This document shows, piece by piece, positions 7,917 to 20,000 of a DNA stretch of 64,000 nucleotides. Positions within the stretch are counted from its first letter, which is position 1, and each line of letters opens with the position of its first letter. The stretch is from Patagioenas fasciata. Lineage: Eukaryota; Chordata; Aves; Columbiformes; Columbidae. The notes beneath the pieces were generated by a model. That model did not search any database and had not been told where the DNA came from. It saw nothing but the letters and a program-made list of their open reading frames with translations. Made by a program: the position numbers and the translations under genes. Location of the stretch: the NCBI RefSeq assembly GCF_037038585.1, contig NC_092520.1, positions 144,707,104-144,771,103 on the forward strand. Direction: 5' to 3'.

Positions 7917-7940
7917 CTGCACCAGCAGATGCTGGTGCAG
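7917..7940. repeat. 24-bp palindrome with perfect 11-bp arms
   Basis: Left arm CTGCACCAGCA (7917-7927) and right arm TGCTGGTGCAG (7930-7940) are exact reverse complements separated by GA. It could be a dimeric protein-binding site or form a hairpin in RNA or DNA. It starts 12 bases after the YY1-type motif. Confidence 0.85.
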
Positions 7941-8191
7941 GCACGGGCGCGGCAGCGACCTTCCTACCCCTGCCCCTGCCCGCCACCGGCCCAGCTACTC
8001 CGCCCGGCTCCGCCACCGGGCTCCCGGGAGGGACCGCAGCACCGCCGCGTTACCCCCGGCCTCGTGGAACAACGCGGTGGAAGCAGCCGGGTGGGGATGT
8101 GCGGGGCGCCGGTCACGGCCAGAGGAAGGGGACGGCACCGGGAAGGGGGGTGGTGGTGTTTCCAAGTGGTGCGGGGAGCCGGGGCGGGGGT

Positions 8192-8209
8192 ACACACACA
8201 CACACACAC
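8192..8209. repeat. (AC)9 microsatellite
   Basis: Nine AC units lie inside the CpG island. The array is short and ordinary. Confidence 0.9.
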
Positions 8210-9106
8210 TGCTCATCCCCGCTGCCTCTCCATCGCCGCGCCCGGCCGGCAAGGTGCGGGCGTCCTCCCTGCCCCCAGCCGCTCCCCGCTGCCCTCCGTC
8301 CCCCACCCAGCCGGGGGGATGGGGAAGAGAGACGTTTGCATCCCGAGGGCTTGCGAGAAATAAATAAATTGATGAAATAAATGAATAAAACAGAGGCGAA
8401 GCGGGGCACAATCCTGTGCAGGTCGCACCCAGCGCTCGCCCGGGTCCTTCCCCCCGCCCCGGTGCAACGCGATCCTGTTGTTTATCCCGGCCGCGCCTGG
8501 GTTGGCCCTCGCTCTGAAACCTTCCCGAAAACATGGGTTTGTGCTGGCCTTGCGCAGGGGAGGGATAGGGAAAGCGGAGAGAAACCCCCCCCGCCCTGCC
8601 TCCATCTCGGCCCCCCGATTCGGGCAGATGGCAGCCTGGGCTTGTCCCGGGGCCGATAGGGAACGGGCACAGCCAGTGTTTGCAATGGACTTTTCTTCCT
8701 CCGGCTGCAAAGGATCGCTGAGCACTCTGCTCTCCGCCTTCCCCCAGTACGCTCCGGCATCCCGCCCTCCCCCCCCGCTTTGACTCCAGGCCGCCCCATG
8801 GCGGGGGGGGTAGCTGGGGGCTGCGGGCGGTGTGTGCAATTCAGGCCGGTAAACGTGGAAAACCCTCGCGATTTTTTTTTTTTTTCCGAACAAAGTGATC
8901 ATGATGGAAAACAAACAAACAGCGGCGCCTCCCCGAACCGGCCTATCCCCGCGGCCGGCGCAAGCGAAACCTCCCCTTGTGCAGCCGCCGCCGGGAGGGG
9001 GGTGAACGTGGGAAGGGAGTGGTGGGGGCGGTTGGAGCAAAGCCAGTGCCGGCGCTAGAGCCCCCAGACTGGGGCAGGGGATCCGAGCGGCGGGCAGGAT
9101 GCAGCC

Positions 9107-9117
9107 TGCTGAGTCAT
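9107..9117 (+). promoter_or_regulatory. NF-E2/MAF (AP-1 type) motif
   Basis: TGCTGAGTCAT is an exact NF-E2 consensus (TGCTGAGTCA) and contains the AP-1 core TGAGTCA. It lies in the second CpG island and could confer stress or growth-factor response on whatever transcript starts there. Binding is inferred from the motif alone. Confidence 0.35.
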
Positions 9118-10494
9118 TTGGGGTTTGGATTTGCCCTCTGAGCCCTATACCCTCCCCGCGAGAGGGGCTGAAAAATCGACCACGCTCGTTTTTGTAGCAG
9201 CCGATGGAGCTTTTCACCTCGCTCTGCAGCTGCGGGCCGCCCCAGCCGCTTTTACCTGGGGCCGCACCCGCCGCGATCGCACCACCCCGGGGGAGCGGCG
9301 CCGGCCGCCCGTCCTACCCCCGCCGGGTGATCCCCGGGGGGACGCGCGGAGCCCGCAGCGGAGCCAAAGGGGAAAACACGCCCCCGCCGTCCCTCCGCGG
9401 GGAGTGCATGCCCAAACCCGCCCCGCGCCCCCTACCCCGGGGCGGTGGGTGGATGTGTGCGCGCGTTATCCTCCCCCCGGGGTTTGTTGTTGAGGCAGGG
9501 TCTGGCGTCGGCGGAGCCCAGCGAGCCTCCGCGGGAGGAAGCGGCCCGCAGCGCCGCGACCGTGGCGGGGGGGGGGAATTTAAGGTGGCGCGGGGCAGGG
9601 CCGAGCCTCCAGCCTGCGCGGCGGGATGAACTTTTTAAATTTTACTCCCCCCTCTTCCTCCTCGTCTTCGCAGCGTTTCCTCCTCGGGCGGCTGGAGGCA
9701 ACCTTGTCCCACTGCTTCCCTCCGCCTGGCGCCGCCCCCCGCGCCCGGCGAGGACGGGGAAGAATTGGGGGAGCAGGGAGAAGGGAGGTGGTAGCGGGAA
9801 GGGGGCGGGCGGGGCAGCCGCACTTTCTGCGCAGCGGACGGTTAATGCAGGCTGGGCCCCGCCCCGACTGATGCAATAGGCGCGGCCGCCCCGCGGGAGC
9901 GCGCAAGGAGCTTCCCTCCCTCCCGCCGCCGGTCACACGTACACGCAGATGTGCGCACGCCTGCAAGCGCGCTCCCGCCCCTCCTCCCTTCCCCCCACCC
10001 GCGGCAGCTGACGCCGTTGCTCATCACGCGTGAGGGCGGAACGCGCTCCCCCGCCGCGCGGGCGTACGCAGGCGCGCCCCCGCCCTGGCATGCGCGCCGC
10101 GCCGCACGCAGGCGCTCATAGCCAGGCGGGCGTGCACGCGGCGCACTCGCACGCACGCACAACGGTGAAGGAGGCTGTGGGGGAGAAGGTGTCTCCTGAC
10201 CTCACCCACCGTGGGGCAACGATTCCCAGGGGCGACCAGCGCAGCGGCGCGGGGACGGCGGCTAAAGGCGCCTTCGGCCCCGGTGTCCCCCTGTGCTGAG
10301 AGCAGCATTGGGGGGACAGGTTGTGGCCGTCCCTGAGGATCCTTGGGGAACGAGGGTGGGTTATGGGGCTGGGGATGTGCCCTGGGCTGTGGGCCTGGCC
10401 CACTCGTGTCAGTGCGGGCACTGGGCGAGGTAGGTGCAGGAAGGGTTTGCTCCCCCTTACATAAAACTGAGTGTTCCCGTGCCAGAGAAGGATG

Positions 10495-11008
10495 TGACCC
10501 ATCTAGAATATTGTGTCCAGTTCTGGGCCCCACAGTTCAAGAAGGACAGGGAACTGCTGCAGAGAGTCCAGCGCAGGGCAACAAAGATGATGAAGGGCAT
10601 GGAGCATCTCCCGCATGAGGAAAGTGTGAGGGAGCTGGGTCTCTTCAGCTTGGAGAAGAGGAGACCGAAGGGTGACCTCATTAATGGTTATAGATATGTA
10701 AAGGGTGGGTGTCATGATGGAGCCAGGCTCTTCTCGGTAACAACCAATGATAAGACAAGGGGCAACGGGTATAAACTGGAACACAGGAGGTTCCATTTAA
10801 ATATGAGAAGAAACTTCTCAGTGGGGATGCCAGAGCACTGGAACAGGCTGCCCAGGGAGGTTGTGGAGTCTCCTTCTCTGGAGACATTCAAAACCCACTT
10901 GGACACCTTCCTGTGTAACCTCATCCAGGTGTTCCTGCTCCGGCAGGGCGATTTGACTAGATGATCTTTCGAGGTTCTTTCCAATCCCTAACTTTCTGTG
11001 ATTCTGTG
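10495..11008 (+). mobile_element. CR1 LINE, 5'-truncated, + orientation
   Basis: The element encodes the C-terminal end of the CR1 ORF2 product, recognisable from [37 protein letters not shown] and [15 protein letters not shown], and that frame is open up to the stop at about 10964. It is followed by the CR1 3' UTR (TTTGACTAGATGATCTTTCGAGG) and terminal octamer-like repeats (TCTGTGATTCTGTGA). The absence of upstream ORF2 and ORF1 reflects 5' truncation, normal for CR1. It abuts the second CpG island. Confidence 0.93.
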
Positions 11009-11575
11009 ACTCGTTCCTTAACCAGGCGTATTTTGGTTGTGGCTCTGACCGTTTTTCACTACTAGGCGTTTGGCTAGTATGCATCCTTAAAGTCAGTATT
11101 AACACCTACCGCTTTACAGATGTGGAGCTAGTCTTCCTCTTCCTCAAGTGGGGAAATTAACTGGAAAATGGAGTTTTCTGACATCTGTGCACATCTGTAC
11201 ATCTGGGTAGCTTCAGCTGAAAAAACCTGAAGGAACACCGAATTTCATTTGCAAAAGAAAATATTCCACTTCGAAAATGTCAACATGTTTTGTTTCTTAT
11301 GGTGTTTTGTTATTTTCAACTTTCTGTTCTAAAATTACTTTTTTTGTTGTTGTATTTAAAAAGTAATCTACTGTTTTCTTGTTTGTTATTTTTTTTTCTC
11401 TTAATATTCACCAAAAGCAAATGTTCACAGTATAATGGTCTTAACAGAACTTCTGGTCTGCAGTAAAATAATTAGATTACATTGTATGAATTGTTTTGCC
11501 GTGTCCCCAGAGGAGATCTTTTCTGCTTAGATTTTGCTGGAAAAACCTTGAAAACTTTCTGTTCTTTTTTAATAT

Positions 11576-11599
11576 GTATATATATATATATATATATAT
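11576..11599. repeat. (TA)12 microsatellite
   Basis: Alternating TA without interruption, in AT-rich surroundings. Confidence 0.9.
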
Positions 11600-12678
11600 T
11601 TTCACCACCTCTCATGTTTTGTTTACTTACTGAGCTGAAAAAGGCATTTTTCACGCTGGGTGGGTAGTATCTGTGCTTGTGGTTTGCCGTGTTTCACCCA
11701 GGCTTGGCCACCTCTTCCATCCAGAGAGCCTGTTTGCCTTTCCTCTCCCTGCCTGCTTTCTGCCTGGCCCACATCAGTCACCGCAAGACTCAAAATTAGA
11801 CAAAGAATAGAAGGAAATGTGTTTTTTCTTTCTCTGCTATTTTATTTTGTTTTATTCTTTTTAATTTTTCATTAAAAAACAAAGTTCACTTTACTTAAGA
11901 GGCAAGCAAATATATCTTCTGCTGTGATATAAATAATGGTAATATTAAAAAAATATGACAGTATGTAATAATATAAAAAATGCAACTGCCTAAAACCAAA
12001 CCAGCATCAGACTGTCCACTATTCATACACTTCTGCCTGAAAATGAGCCCAAACCGACAGCATCTACAAAAATCCTCCTTAAAAAGGCTGTTAGTGCTGC
12101 AAAACAAGTGCTAATAAATAGCATGTGAAGGAGCTCTGCTTGCCTCAGAGCTTTGCTCCTACTCTTATCATCATCTTCTCCTGGTCCCTTGGGTGCCCAG
12201 ATGTGGTGAGGTGCCCTGGTACTCCCGGCAGATGAAAGCAAGAGGAAAAAGTCTCAGTCTAGCGATGTGGACAAAAAATATTACCGAGGTGAAAATGGAA
12301 GTTGGGAGCTGACCTGCTCCCGGGTCTCCCGTTGCATGGTGGTCTGTGATAGACAGGGACCTTTGTCACTTGTTGCAGGGTCAGCTTCCACCCCCAGGCT
12401 GGCGCTGCAGTGAGGGAGCAGCATCCCAGCCTCAGAGGATTTGGAGCCTGCAGCTCCCTGTGTAGGAGAAGCAGTATGGAAGTGATAGGTTCACAGGAAT
12501 GGATGGGTGGAGAGGACCGGTGTGAAATGCAAAGGTGTTGTCCTGCGGTTGGCATGCTTCCTAATCCGCTGTCAAGATGTGATCCAACTGAACTTGCCTT
12601 CTTTCTCATGGAGGAAACACATACTCATGTACGCGTGTCTCCAGTTGAGATACGCTCAAATGTATACAGCGGTTTGCC

Positions 12679-12712
12679 TTTTTTTTTTTTGCTGCGCGCC
12701 CCCCCCCCCCCC
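12679..12712. repeat. T12 and C14 homopolymer pair
   Basis: A run of 12 T (12679-12690) is followed, after GCTGCGCG, by a run of 14 C (12699-12712). Such runs are prone to sequencing error, and the C run gives a G-tract on the other strand. Confidence 0.85.
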
Positions 12713-14468
12713 GCCCCGTCCTCCCTAGGGGTGTAGCTGTATGTCAGTGGAGTGCCGTTGCCCGGTGCAGTGCCACTGGAGAGGGGACAGCACTGCTTCC
12801 TGTTTGTTCCTTGCTGCTCCTGCCCTCTGCTGTCACTGAAGAGTGGGGTAATCCCTCTGGACTCCCCCCCATTCCTCAGCTGGCTCCGCAAGTTCTCTAC
12901 AAGCAAAGGGCACAAGCAGTTGAGGTGCTGTAGGAGTCTGTGGGGGGTCACTCCCCACTGAGTTTTCCAGGTTTTGGAGAACAGAGCATTGCAGCTGCCA
13001 CTTGCACATTACATAGTGGGCCACCACAGCTGGTGACACCTGTAGTGGTGTTGTTGTGGTGGGAGATGCTGGTTCATGGCCCAGCTGAGCTGGAGGGGTG
13101 CTGGTGGCAGGCTGTGCTGGCAGGGGGGTGCCCCGCTGCGTCTCGGCAGCTTGGCACCTGACAGCTGGTTCTGGCTGGAAGTGCAGAGCAACACACCTTG
13201 TGGTTTAGCGTTCCCTATCCGCAAGACAGGCTGTGCCAGTTCAGGCTTTTATACCTGGCCGTCCTACTGCGCCTGCAGCTGTTTGGAGGAGCCAGCAGGC
13301 AGGAACATTAGTTTCATTCCAATTTTATCCTTGGCATCACATCTGAGACTTCAAGCAAGGATTCCAGTCGTGGGCTGACGCCCCATTTTGTTTGCTCCAG
13401 ACGCTACTCCCACAAAGACCAAGCAGTCCTTTACACTGAGGCCAAAAAAGCAACCGTTGCCTGATAAAGCCTTTCTGCCATGACTGGCTCTACCCAGAGT
13501 GAAACCAGGGACCTACAAGTGCAGAAAGGGCTCCCTATCACCCTGCCACTTGGGCAAGCTTGAAGGACTCTGCAAGCAGATGGCTGTGCCCCATTAAGCA
13601 CAGTTGCAGCTATGGTCCTCACTTTCCTTGGGGAGAGAAACTGGAGGTCTGGGACTGACCATATCGTAAATTTTTCCTGCCAGTTGCAAAGTCTAAGGTC
13701 AACACCGTAAGCATGATAACCTGGTAGACCACACTTGTTTTTTTTTCCTGGAGTGAAGTGCTAGATTGTTCCCATCCAAGCTGCCAGCTTCCTGCCATAT
13801 TTATTTTGTTCTAGCTGGGGACTGGGGATCAGAAGAGAAGGCACATGTGTGCTCAGACAAATATAGATAGATGTTTATTTATTTTTATTAGTGAATTAGT
13901 GGAAGAGAGACCTCTACTGGCTCGGCTCGAAGAGCCACAGCCGAGGTCTGCAGCCGGTGGGATTTCTTGCTTGCCTTCACCTACTTTGGAAATTTCCTCC
14001 TGGGTCACAGGCATTTGCCAAGGGAAGCTAAGCAGCAACCTTTCACATTTTCACTTCTTTTTTAAAAAATCCAGCAGTTAGGGAGTTACTCAGTTGCAAC
14101 TGCTTGCAAATGAATTTGTGACAGCACTCAATGTAGTAAGTAAAGTAACTTGTTTCCTTTAGGAGGGTATGAACCTTGGACACTGAACCATGGCAGAGAA
14201 TTAGAGGCTTAATGGTACTGGAGGGCAAGGCAGCAGAGTGTTTTCATCCACTCTATTGATTTCAGTTGCCTTTTATTCTCTTTCTGTTCTTCCTCCCAGC
14301 TGATTGTGTAGTGCTTCAATGAGGATAGCTTTAGAAACCAACTCTCTTGGGTTGGTGCTGTTTAGCATCTTACCTCTGCGCTCAGGCAGTTGGGAAGATG
14401 TTGACTCCTACCTGGGCCATACCTGGGGTCAATAATCAGTGGATGCTTACCTTCTTGGCTTGGGGAAA

Positions 14469-14473
<5 letters not shown>

Positions 14474-14503
<30 letters not shown>
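14474..14503. repeat. (TA)15 microsatellite
   Basis: Thirty bases of alternating TA; probably polymorphic. Confidence 0.92.
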
Positions 14504-14504
<1 letters not shown>

Positions 14505-14835
14505 TTTTTCTTCCTAGCAAATCTATATATCATGTGAGCGCAAGTAATGCAAAGGAGGGCTTGGGTTTTGCAAACAGGTGGAGCTGGGTGAGCCATGGTT
14601 GGTTGTGGAGTGTAAGGCCTTTAAGTCCTGAGCTGCCAGTCTGTCTGAAAGCAGTGGAGGCAGTAGTTTCACAGCTGAGTCTGTACTGCTCAAACACTGG
14701 TTTAGGCATCCCCTTCCTTCCTCATCCAGCCCACTCATTCCTGCCCCTGGCATTGCTGGTGAAGTTACACGAGGAACTACATCAGGGAATGGATCTGGCA
14801 GAGATTTCCCACCTTCCCTTCTTTGTTGGTGTGTG

Positions 14836-14840
<5 letters not shown>

Positions 14841-14868
<28 letters not shown>
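14841..14868. repeat. (TTTTG)n tract
   Basis: T-rich run containing four to five TTTTG units, preceded by TG-rich sequence. A similar tract occurs at 31111-31137. Confidence 0.8.
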
Positions 14869-16089
14869 CCCCAGCTGGATCTGCTTCTGATCTAGTTCAT
14901 CATGCAGTCGCACTAACAATCCGACAGGCACAGAGAGTGGGAATGAGCAAGCTGGCAGCACTTCCATGAAATTGCAGCCTCTGAGTTGGTGGTGTTTTCC
15001 TTGTGCTTGGCAGTAAAGCAAAAACAATAGCCTTGTGTGGGACAACTGCTGTCCGTCCTACAGTGATGGGGCTTGCTAGAAGGTGCTGGGCAATCTCTGG
15101 TGCTGCAGGCCAGGGCTCTGCCATCCAGCTTTCATCTCACATCTCTGGCCTCTGAAATCTGCTCCACAAATGACCTGAGAGCTGCTTAGCTAGGGAAATA
15201 GAAGCCAGTGCCAGTGGCCTGAAGTTTCTGGGTTGTCTGCCGGGGAATCTCCATCACAGAGGTATTATAGAGGTATTAGTCACATTTCTTCATTATTTGT
15301 AGGAAAGTAGCAGGGTGCACTGGATGAAAAGACAGAGAAAAGTATAACAGTGGTTTTGGAGCTGCAGACCCTGTGTTCTTCATTGCCATCCCTGTGAAAT
15401 CCTAACCTGCAGTGAAGCTCCTGTGATTGCTCCTGTCCCATGGCCAGGTCCCTTGCCTTGCATACATACCCCACAGATTGCTGTCAGTCTGTCACCAGCT
15501 GTTGCCCTGGTCTGTGGTCTGCGCGTGGCGTAGGATCGTGGTAAAGGGGAGAGGGTACTGCAGCCAGGCAGCCTTTGAGAGGCCCCTGGGCTGAAGGACC
15601 TGTGAGAAGGTTAAAGCTCTAGCTGTCACCTGGTGGACAGTCCTTCCCTCTGCGTGTCTTGGACAGCTCAGTTTACTAGGTGCTCTCAATGCACCTTTCC
15701 CAACAGATGTCTGTAGCAAAAAGCACTTGCTTTCTTTCAAAAGATACTGGAAGAAGAAGTTGCTCCGCAACCGCCTTTTATGCCCTTTCCTTCCACCCTC
15801 CCTGTCTGTTCCGCTTTTACCAGTCACTGAGTGGTGAGAGCACCCACTATTTTGCAGACATCAGTTACCTCTTCTGTCTGGGGGAACTGAAGTTTCTTTT
15901 CTCTCTGGAGAGCGTTCTGGGTTGTGGACTCTTAGCTTGCCTGCATTCTGCTGTCTTTGTGAGCAGCTCCATCCTCCAAAAAAGAGTGAAAGCTTCACTG
16001 TGTGTTGTCCAGATGTCTTCTGGGCAGGAGCTGGAACATGGGGCTCCTTGTTCTGAGATGAGTGTCCCAGATGCTAAGTACAGAAGCCC

Positions 16090-16148
16090 ATTCTTTTTTT
16101 TTTTTTCTTTTTGTTTTTCTTTCCTTTCATCCTTCCTCTCTCTTTCCA
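16090..16148. repeat. Pyrimidine-rich tract
   Basis: Nearly pure T and C on the + strand for about 58 bases (T14, then CTTTTTG and CTTTCC motifs). It could resemble a strong polypyrimidine tract, but no exon after it is recognised. Confidence 0.7.
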
Positions 16149-16843
16149 GATCTTTGAGGTCCCAGTGGAAAGAAAAACTTGACAGACCTGATGAGTTCAG
16201 GTCCTAGGAGCTGGAGGGCTCCAAACCCAGCTAACCTCACAGTAGCAAGTTAAGACCCCTGCTAAGCTCATTTAAAATCTAACCTAAAAGCATGGCCCTG
16301 CTTTTTAGAGCTTGATGCACATCACTCCCTCCTGATGCCATTTACTACCCTGTCTAATCTGCATTTGTACTACCTAATTTATTTGAGATAGCTCTTAGTG
16401 CCACCACATCATGTTCTAACTGTCACTGTCACTTTAAAGTGTAGCTCTGCTCTGAAAACCATGATACTGATGGTATTTTACTTAACTAATCTGTTCAGCA
16501 CAAATAAGAAAGATGATCTCTATGTTATTTTCTTGGGCGGCAAAGGAGCAGTTTGCATGTTCCTCATTCATACCCAGTGGTTAGCAAGGCTGTCGCAGAG
16601 GACTTTGCTGGCTGACCAGATTGTATAGACGGTTTAATGGGATTTAAGGAATCACTGCTACTTCTGACAGAAACCTGCCCTGTGTTTCTGATCTGGATGG
16701 CTTGGAATAGGAGAGTTACATCAACCTCATGGCTTTTGTCATTACGTTCCAGGTGCTTTGTGGCTTGAATATCTCCTGTCTATAACAAGTCTGAATTCCA
16801 GTCTGATGATTATATTCAGCCCCCCTGCTTTTCAGGCAGAAAA

Positions 16844-17060
16844 ATAGAATCACAGAATGGTTGGGGTTGGAAGGGACCTTTAAAGGTCATCTAATACAAC
16901 CTCCCTGCCATGAGCACGGACATCAACTAGATCAGGTTACTCAGAGGCCCCCGTCCAAGCTGACCTTCAATATTTCCAGGGGTGGGATATCTATAACCTC
17001 TCTGGGCAACCTGTGCTGGTGTTTCACCTCCCTCATTGTAAAAATTCTAATATCCAGGGG
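16844..17060 (-). mobile_element. CR1 LINE 3' fragment, - orientation
   Basis: On the + strand it begins with the reversed CR1 terminus (TAGAATCACAGAATGG) followed by TTGGAAGGGACCTTTAAAGG, the typical CR1 3' UTR. Homology continues through CTGGGCAACCTGTGCTGGTG, the reverse of the VEHQHRLPRE-type ORF2 end, and fades near 17060. Only about 215 bp remain. Confidence 0.9.
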
Positions 17061-20000
17061 AACTTGTAAGCTTGTCTGTCCAGGAGAAAGAAGGTTTTGC
17101 AAGGGCTGGTCCAAGACCCAGTGGCAGAAATTCCTCCAAGGAGAATCACAGACTTACTGCCTTCTGCTCTCCATTTAGGGTATGCTTCCTGGTGCTGGTT
17201 TCTCCAGCAAACATACAGAAGCGCCTTAAAAGTAAAATGGCAAAGTGAAACAGGCTGCTGAACTCACAGACCTTCCTTGGGCAAGAGGATGCGAGCAAGC
17301 AAGCAAACCACATGTGGCAGATGTTAGGCATGTTGCTGAATGCAATTCTGGAAGCTGCTCAGATGCTGTGATCGGATGGCTGGTATTACAAACTTATCTG
17401 GGCTAGAAAAGAGAAACACTTTTCTAGTAAACCTATCTGGTAGAGAAAGCACTGAGGGGTAATAAACATGCATCAGAAAACTGCTGTTTGGGAAAATGCT
17501 TTTCGAGGTGAAGCTGTGTTGTTGAGGTGCTTTATAAGTAAGTGCCCCATCATTTCAAAGTTAGGAAGGACAAGATGCCTTTGTGGCAGCTCTACTGAGT
17601 TGGGAAACAGACATGTCACAGACAGAACTGCTCTTCTGAATATAAATTGGGTGTTACTACCACAACCACCTGCTTTTTACTGAACAGACAAATACTTCTG
17701 AGTGCCTGAGTGGTCCTACATGGGCTTCACGTGAAGCTCCAAATGGGTGTTGTTGCTTTGAGTAAGAGTGCTTTGTGCTTGCCTTTCAGTTTGTCTCTTC
17801 ATCTACTGAACAGTATGGTGCACTGAATTTCTGGTTCTGTAGACTCTCTGCCTTTTTTAAAGGGGGGAGGGGTGCGGGAAGGTGAACCAACATTTTGTAA
17901 TAATGGAGAAATTATGGAGGATAAAACTGGTACAAAAATTAGTATTTTGTCTGATGCGATGAAAAACTGTGATGTTCTGGGAATCCCTTGGCTGCTAGGC
18001 CTTCCATGGTACAATCTCAGTGCTGAGGGTACTGTCATGCTCTTTGGGAAAACTCTGTAAACCAAAAATGGTCTCTGTTCCCCTTGGCACATTGAGAACG
18101 TCAAACCAAGTCCATGAACCTCTGTGGCGATGAGGTTCTTCATTAGGGCATTTATTTGCACAACACGGGTCCTAAGTAACCATACGGGAATGCCGTCGCT
18201 GGTTTAGGTGCACTGTAAGAAAGGGTAAGAGAGTACAGGGAGAGAGATGGTTGGACCATATGAATTTGAAGTCTTTGATTAAACACTTTTTTACATATGA
18301 AACGTAAATGTATTTTTTCTGTTTGTTTTGCATTGTTTTTGAAGCCTGATAAATGTTAATTTTTCTCAAATATGACAAACACTTTTAAAGTCATGTAAGA
18401 GAGCACATGGGATGGTGGAGTTTTTCTAGGCTACCAGAGTGTCTCTCTGTCAGGGGATAGATATTTTATTGTCGCATATGACCTTTCAGTAATACATGTA
18501 ACCTAGGGTGGCAATCTCAAAAGACCAAAAGAAAGTGAGGACACCTGAATTATTCTGAAGAATCTGAACATCGTTTTCTGCTTTTTTACACCAACCACAA
18601 AGAATTACAGCATTTTCTTGAGTCAGATGATGGAAAAAAAAGCAGTTTTCTCTTTTTCATTAGTACCCCACCAGAGGCTGGATGCCTGTAATTTTACAGG
18701 GATGCTCAGAATTGACAGGTGGCCTTTGCTATTAATATTTTCTGAGGGATCTCAGTGGAAGTAGATAGCATGATATTTTTAATCTATGCCAAAGTGGATT
18801 AGAAATGACAAATGGGCTTTTCCAGAGAAAGCACAAAGGTTGTCCTTCTTTAAGAAGATTTACAAACAACCTGCCTCCCTGACCCTTCTTCAAATTTTGG
18901 TTGCTTATCTCTGTAATCTGTGCCAGGGCCCCTCCGAAGACTTGAAGGAGCTCTGGCCAAGGCTGGGGAGGGCACTGATTCTCCACTTCACTGCAATTTG
19001 TTGCCTCTTTGAAGAGCAGCTGTTGCCTTTGAAGTGAACTTTTCTGGGCAAATGAGTATCAACGGATAGGATGAGATTTTGGCTGCCGACGGGCAGCAGC
19101 AAATTCCCTTCACAGAGGGGGTTCTGCTGGCAGAAGGCTTGCAAGATGGAGGATCAGCTGCTCCACTAGCTACTTCTCACTGAAAATACACAAGTGGGAA
19201 TGAAGGAAAGGCATAATAGAGCTGCTCTGTGTTAACCTCCTCCTGGCTTTGGAAAGTCCTTGGGACGGTTTGACTTGGCTGCACCAACAGCTTGATCTTT
19301 TTGGTACCCCTCTGAGCTGATCTGGGCTCAGGAAAGGCAGAGTTTCAAGTCCAGACTAATCTGCCTTCAACATAGGATGGGGTGGCATGTTGTGTAGGTT
19401 TTGTCAGTGTTAGAGTGAGCTTATTAGGTAGGGTTGAGTCATTCCAGAGAAGTACTGAGTCCTGCAAGTGCTCAGATGCCTTTGTATTACCTTTCTGCCA
19501 CCTTTTGTTCCTAGTGTTTTTTTCTTTTTTTCTCATCCAGTAAGTCTTTTTATTCTCTGCAATATGTCTTTATTTTCTCTACACTTTTCATTCAACCTGC
19601 AACTGACCTGAATCCAAAACCACCATAGCCATTCAGTGCTATTCCCTGTCATGCCTGAGGATCTAGCATGTGTCCCCCCTGCACCTGAGGGAATGTCTGT
19701 GTCTGGAAGGGAGGTGACACCACCACTGGAGGTAAATCTGCTAGACACTGGGAAGCAGAGCCTGACTTGTCACCTTAGGTGCCTAAATCTCAACTGTCTG
19801 TCCTTAAAACTCTGGGTGATCCATCACCCATATCTGAAGGTACCTTGAGTTCATTGGTTCCTACTTTACGTGTGATGGTGCCGAGGCATCAGGGTCTTCC
19901 CAGAAGTACTGAGCTTGGCTGATTTGCTCCTGTGAGATCCTCCCCCTGTGTCACTCCTGGGTGGTGCTGGACCAGGTAGACATGCCATCTGCACCCAGCC

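Larger units (their letters stand above)
7740..10170. promoter_or_regulatory. Second CpG island, probable promoter of an unidentified transcript
   Basis: About 2.4 kb of GC-rich, CpG-rich sequence starts only some 360 bases after the p27 polyadenylation site. It contains a YY1-type motif AAGATGGCG (7896-7904), a 24-bp palindrome (7917-7940), an AC dinucleotide run (8192-8209), an NF-E2/AP-1 motif (9107-9117) and NRF1-like GCGCACG/CATGCGC motifs around 9950-10160. Long frames exist on both strands, but they are low-complexity Pro/Arg/Gly/Ala sequence typical of GC-rich DNA and were not accepted as genes. In mammals the next gene on the same strand is APOLD1, with an upstream promoter a few kb past CDKN1B; equating this island with that promoter is inference from synteny. 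Confidence 0.6.
11009..16843. other. Intergenic or intronic DNA, no gene recognised
   Basis: No coding exon is supported. The stretch contains a TA run (11576-11599), T12 and C14 homopolymers (12679-12712), a longer TA array (14474-14503), a TTTTG-type tract (14841-14868) and a pyrimidine tract (16090-16148). Open frames are all short. Confidence 0.6.

Noticed and set aside
8213..9217. 334-codon frame on the minus strand in the second CpG island
   Set aside because: The predicted peptide is low-complexity Pro/Gly/Arg/Ala sequence, overlaps equally long frames on the other strand, and has no domain. GC-rich DNA has few stop codons, so chance explains it.
10024..10533. 169-codon minus-strand frame spanning the CpG island edge and the CR1 start
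   Set aside because: It runs into the CR1 sequence on the wrong strand and is low complexity.
15680..16207. 175-codon + strand frame with a hydrophobic middle and poly-Phe end
   Set aside because: The Phe/Ser-rich end comes from the pyrimidine tract, and no known family is recognised.
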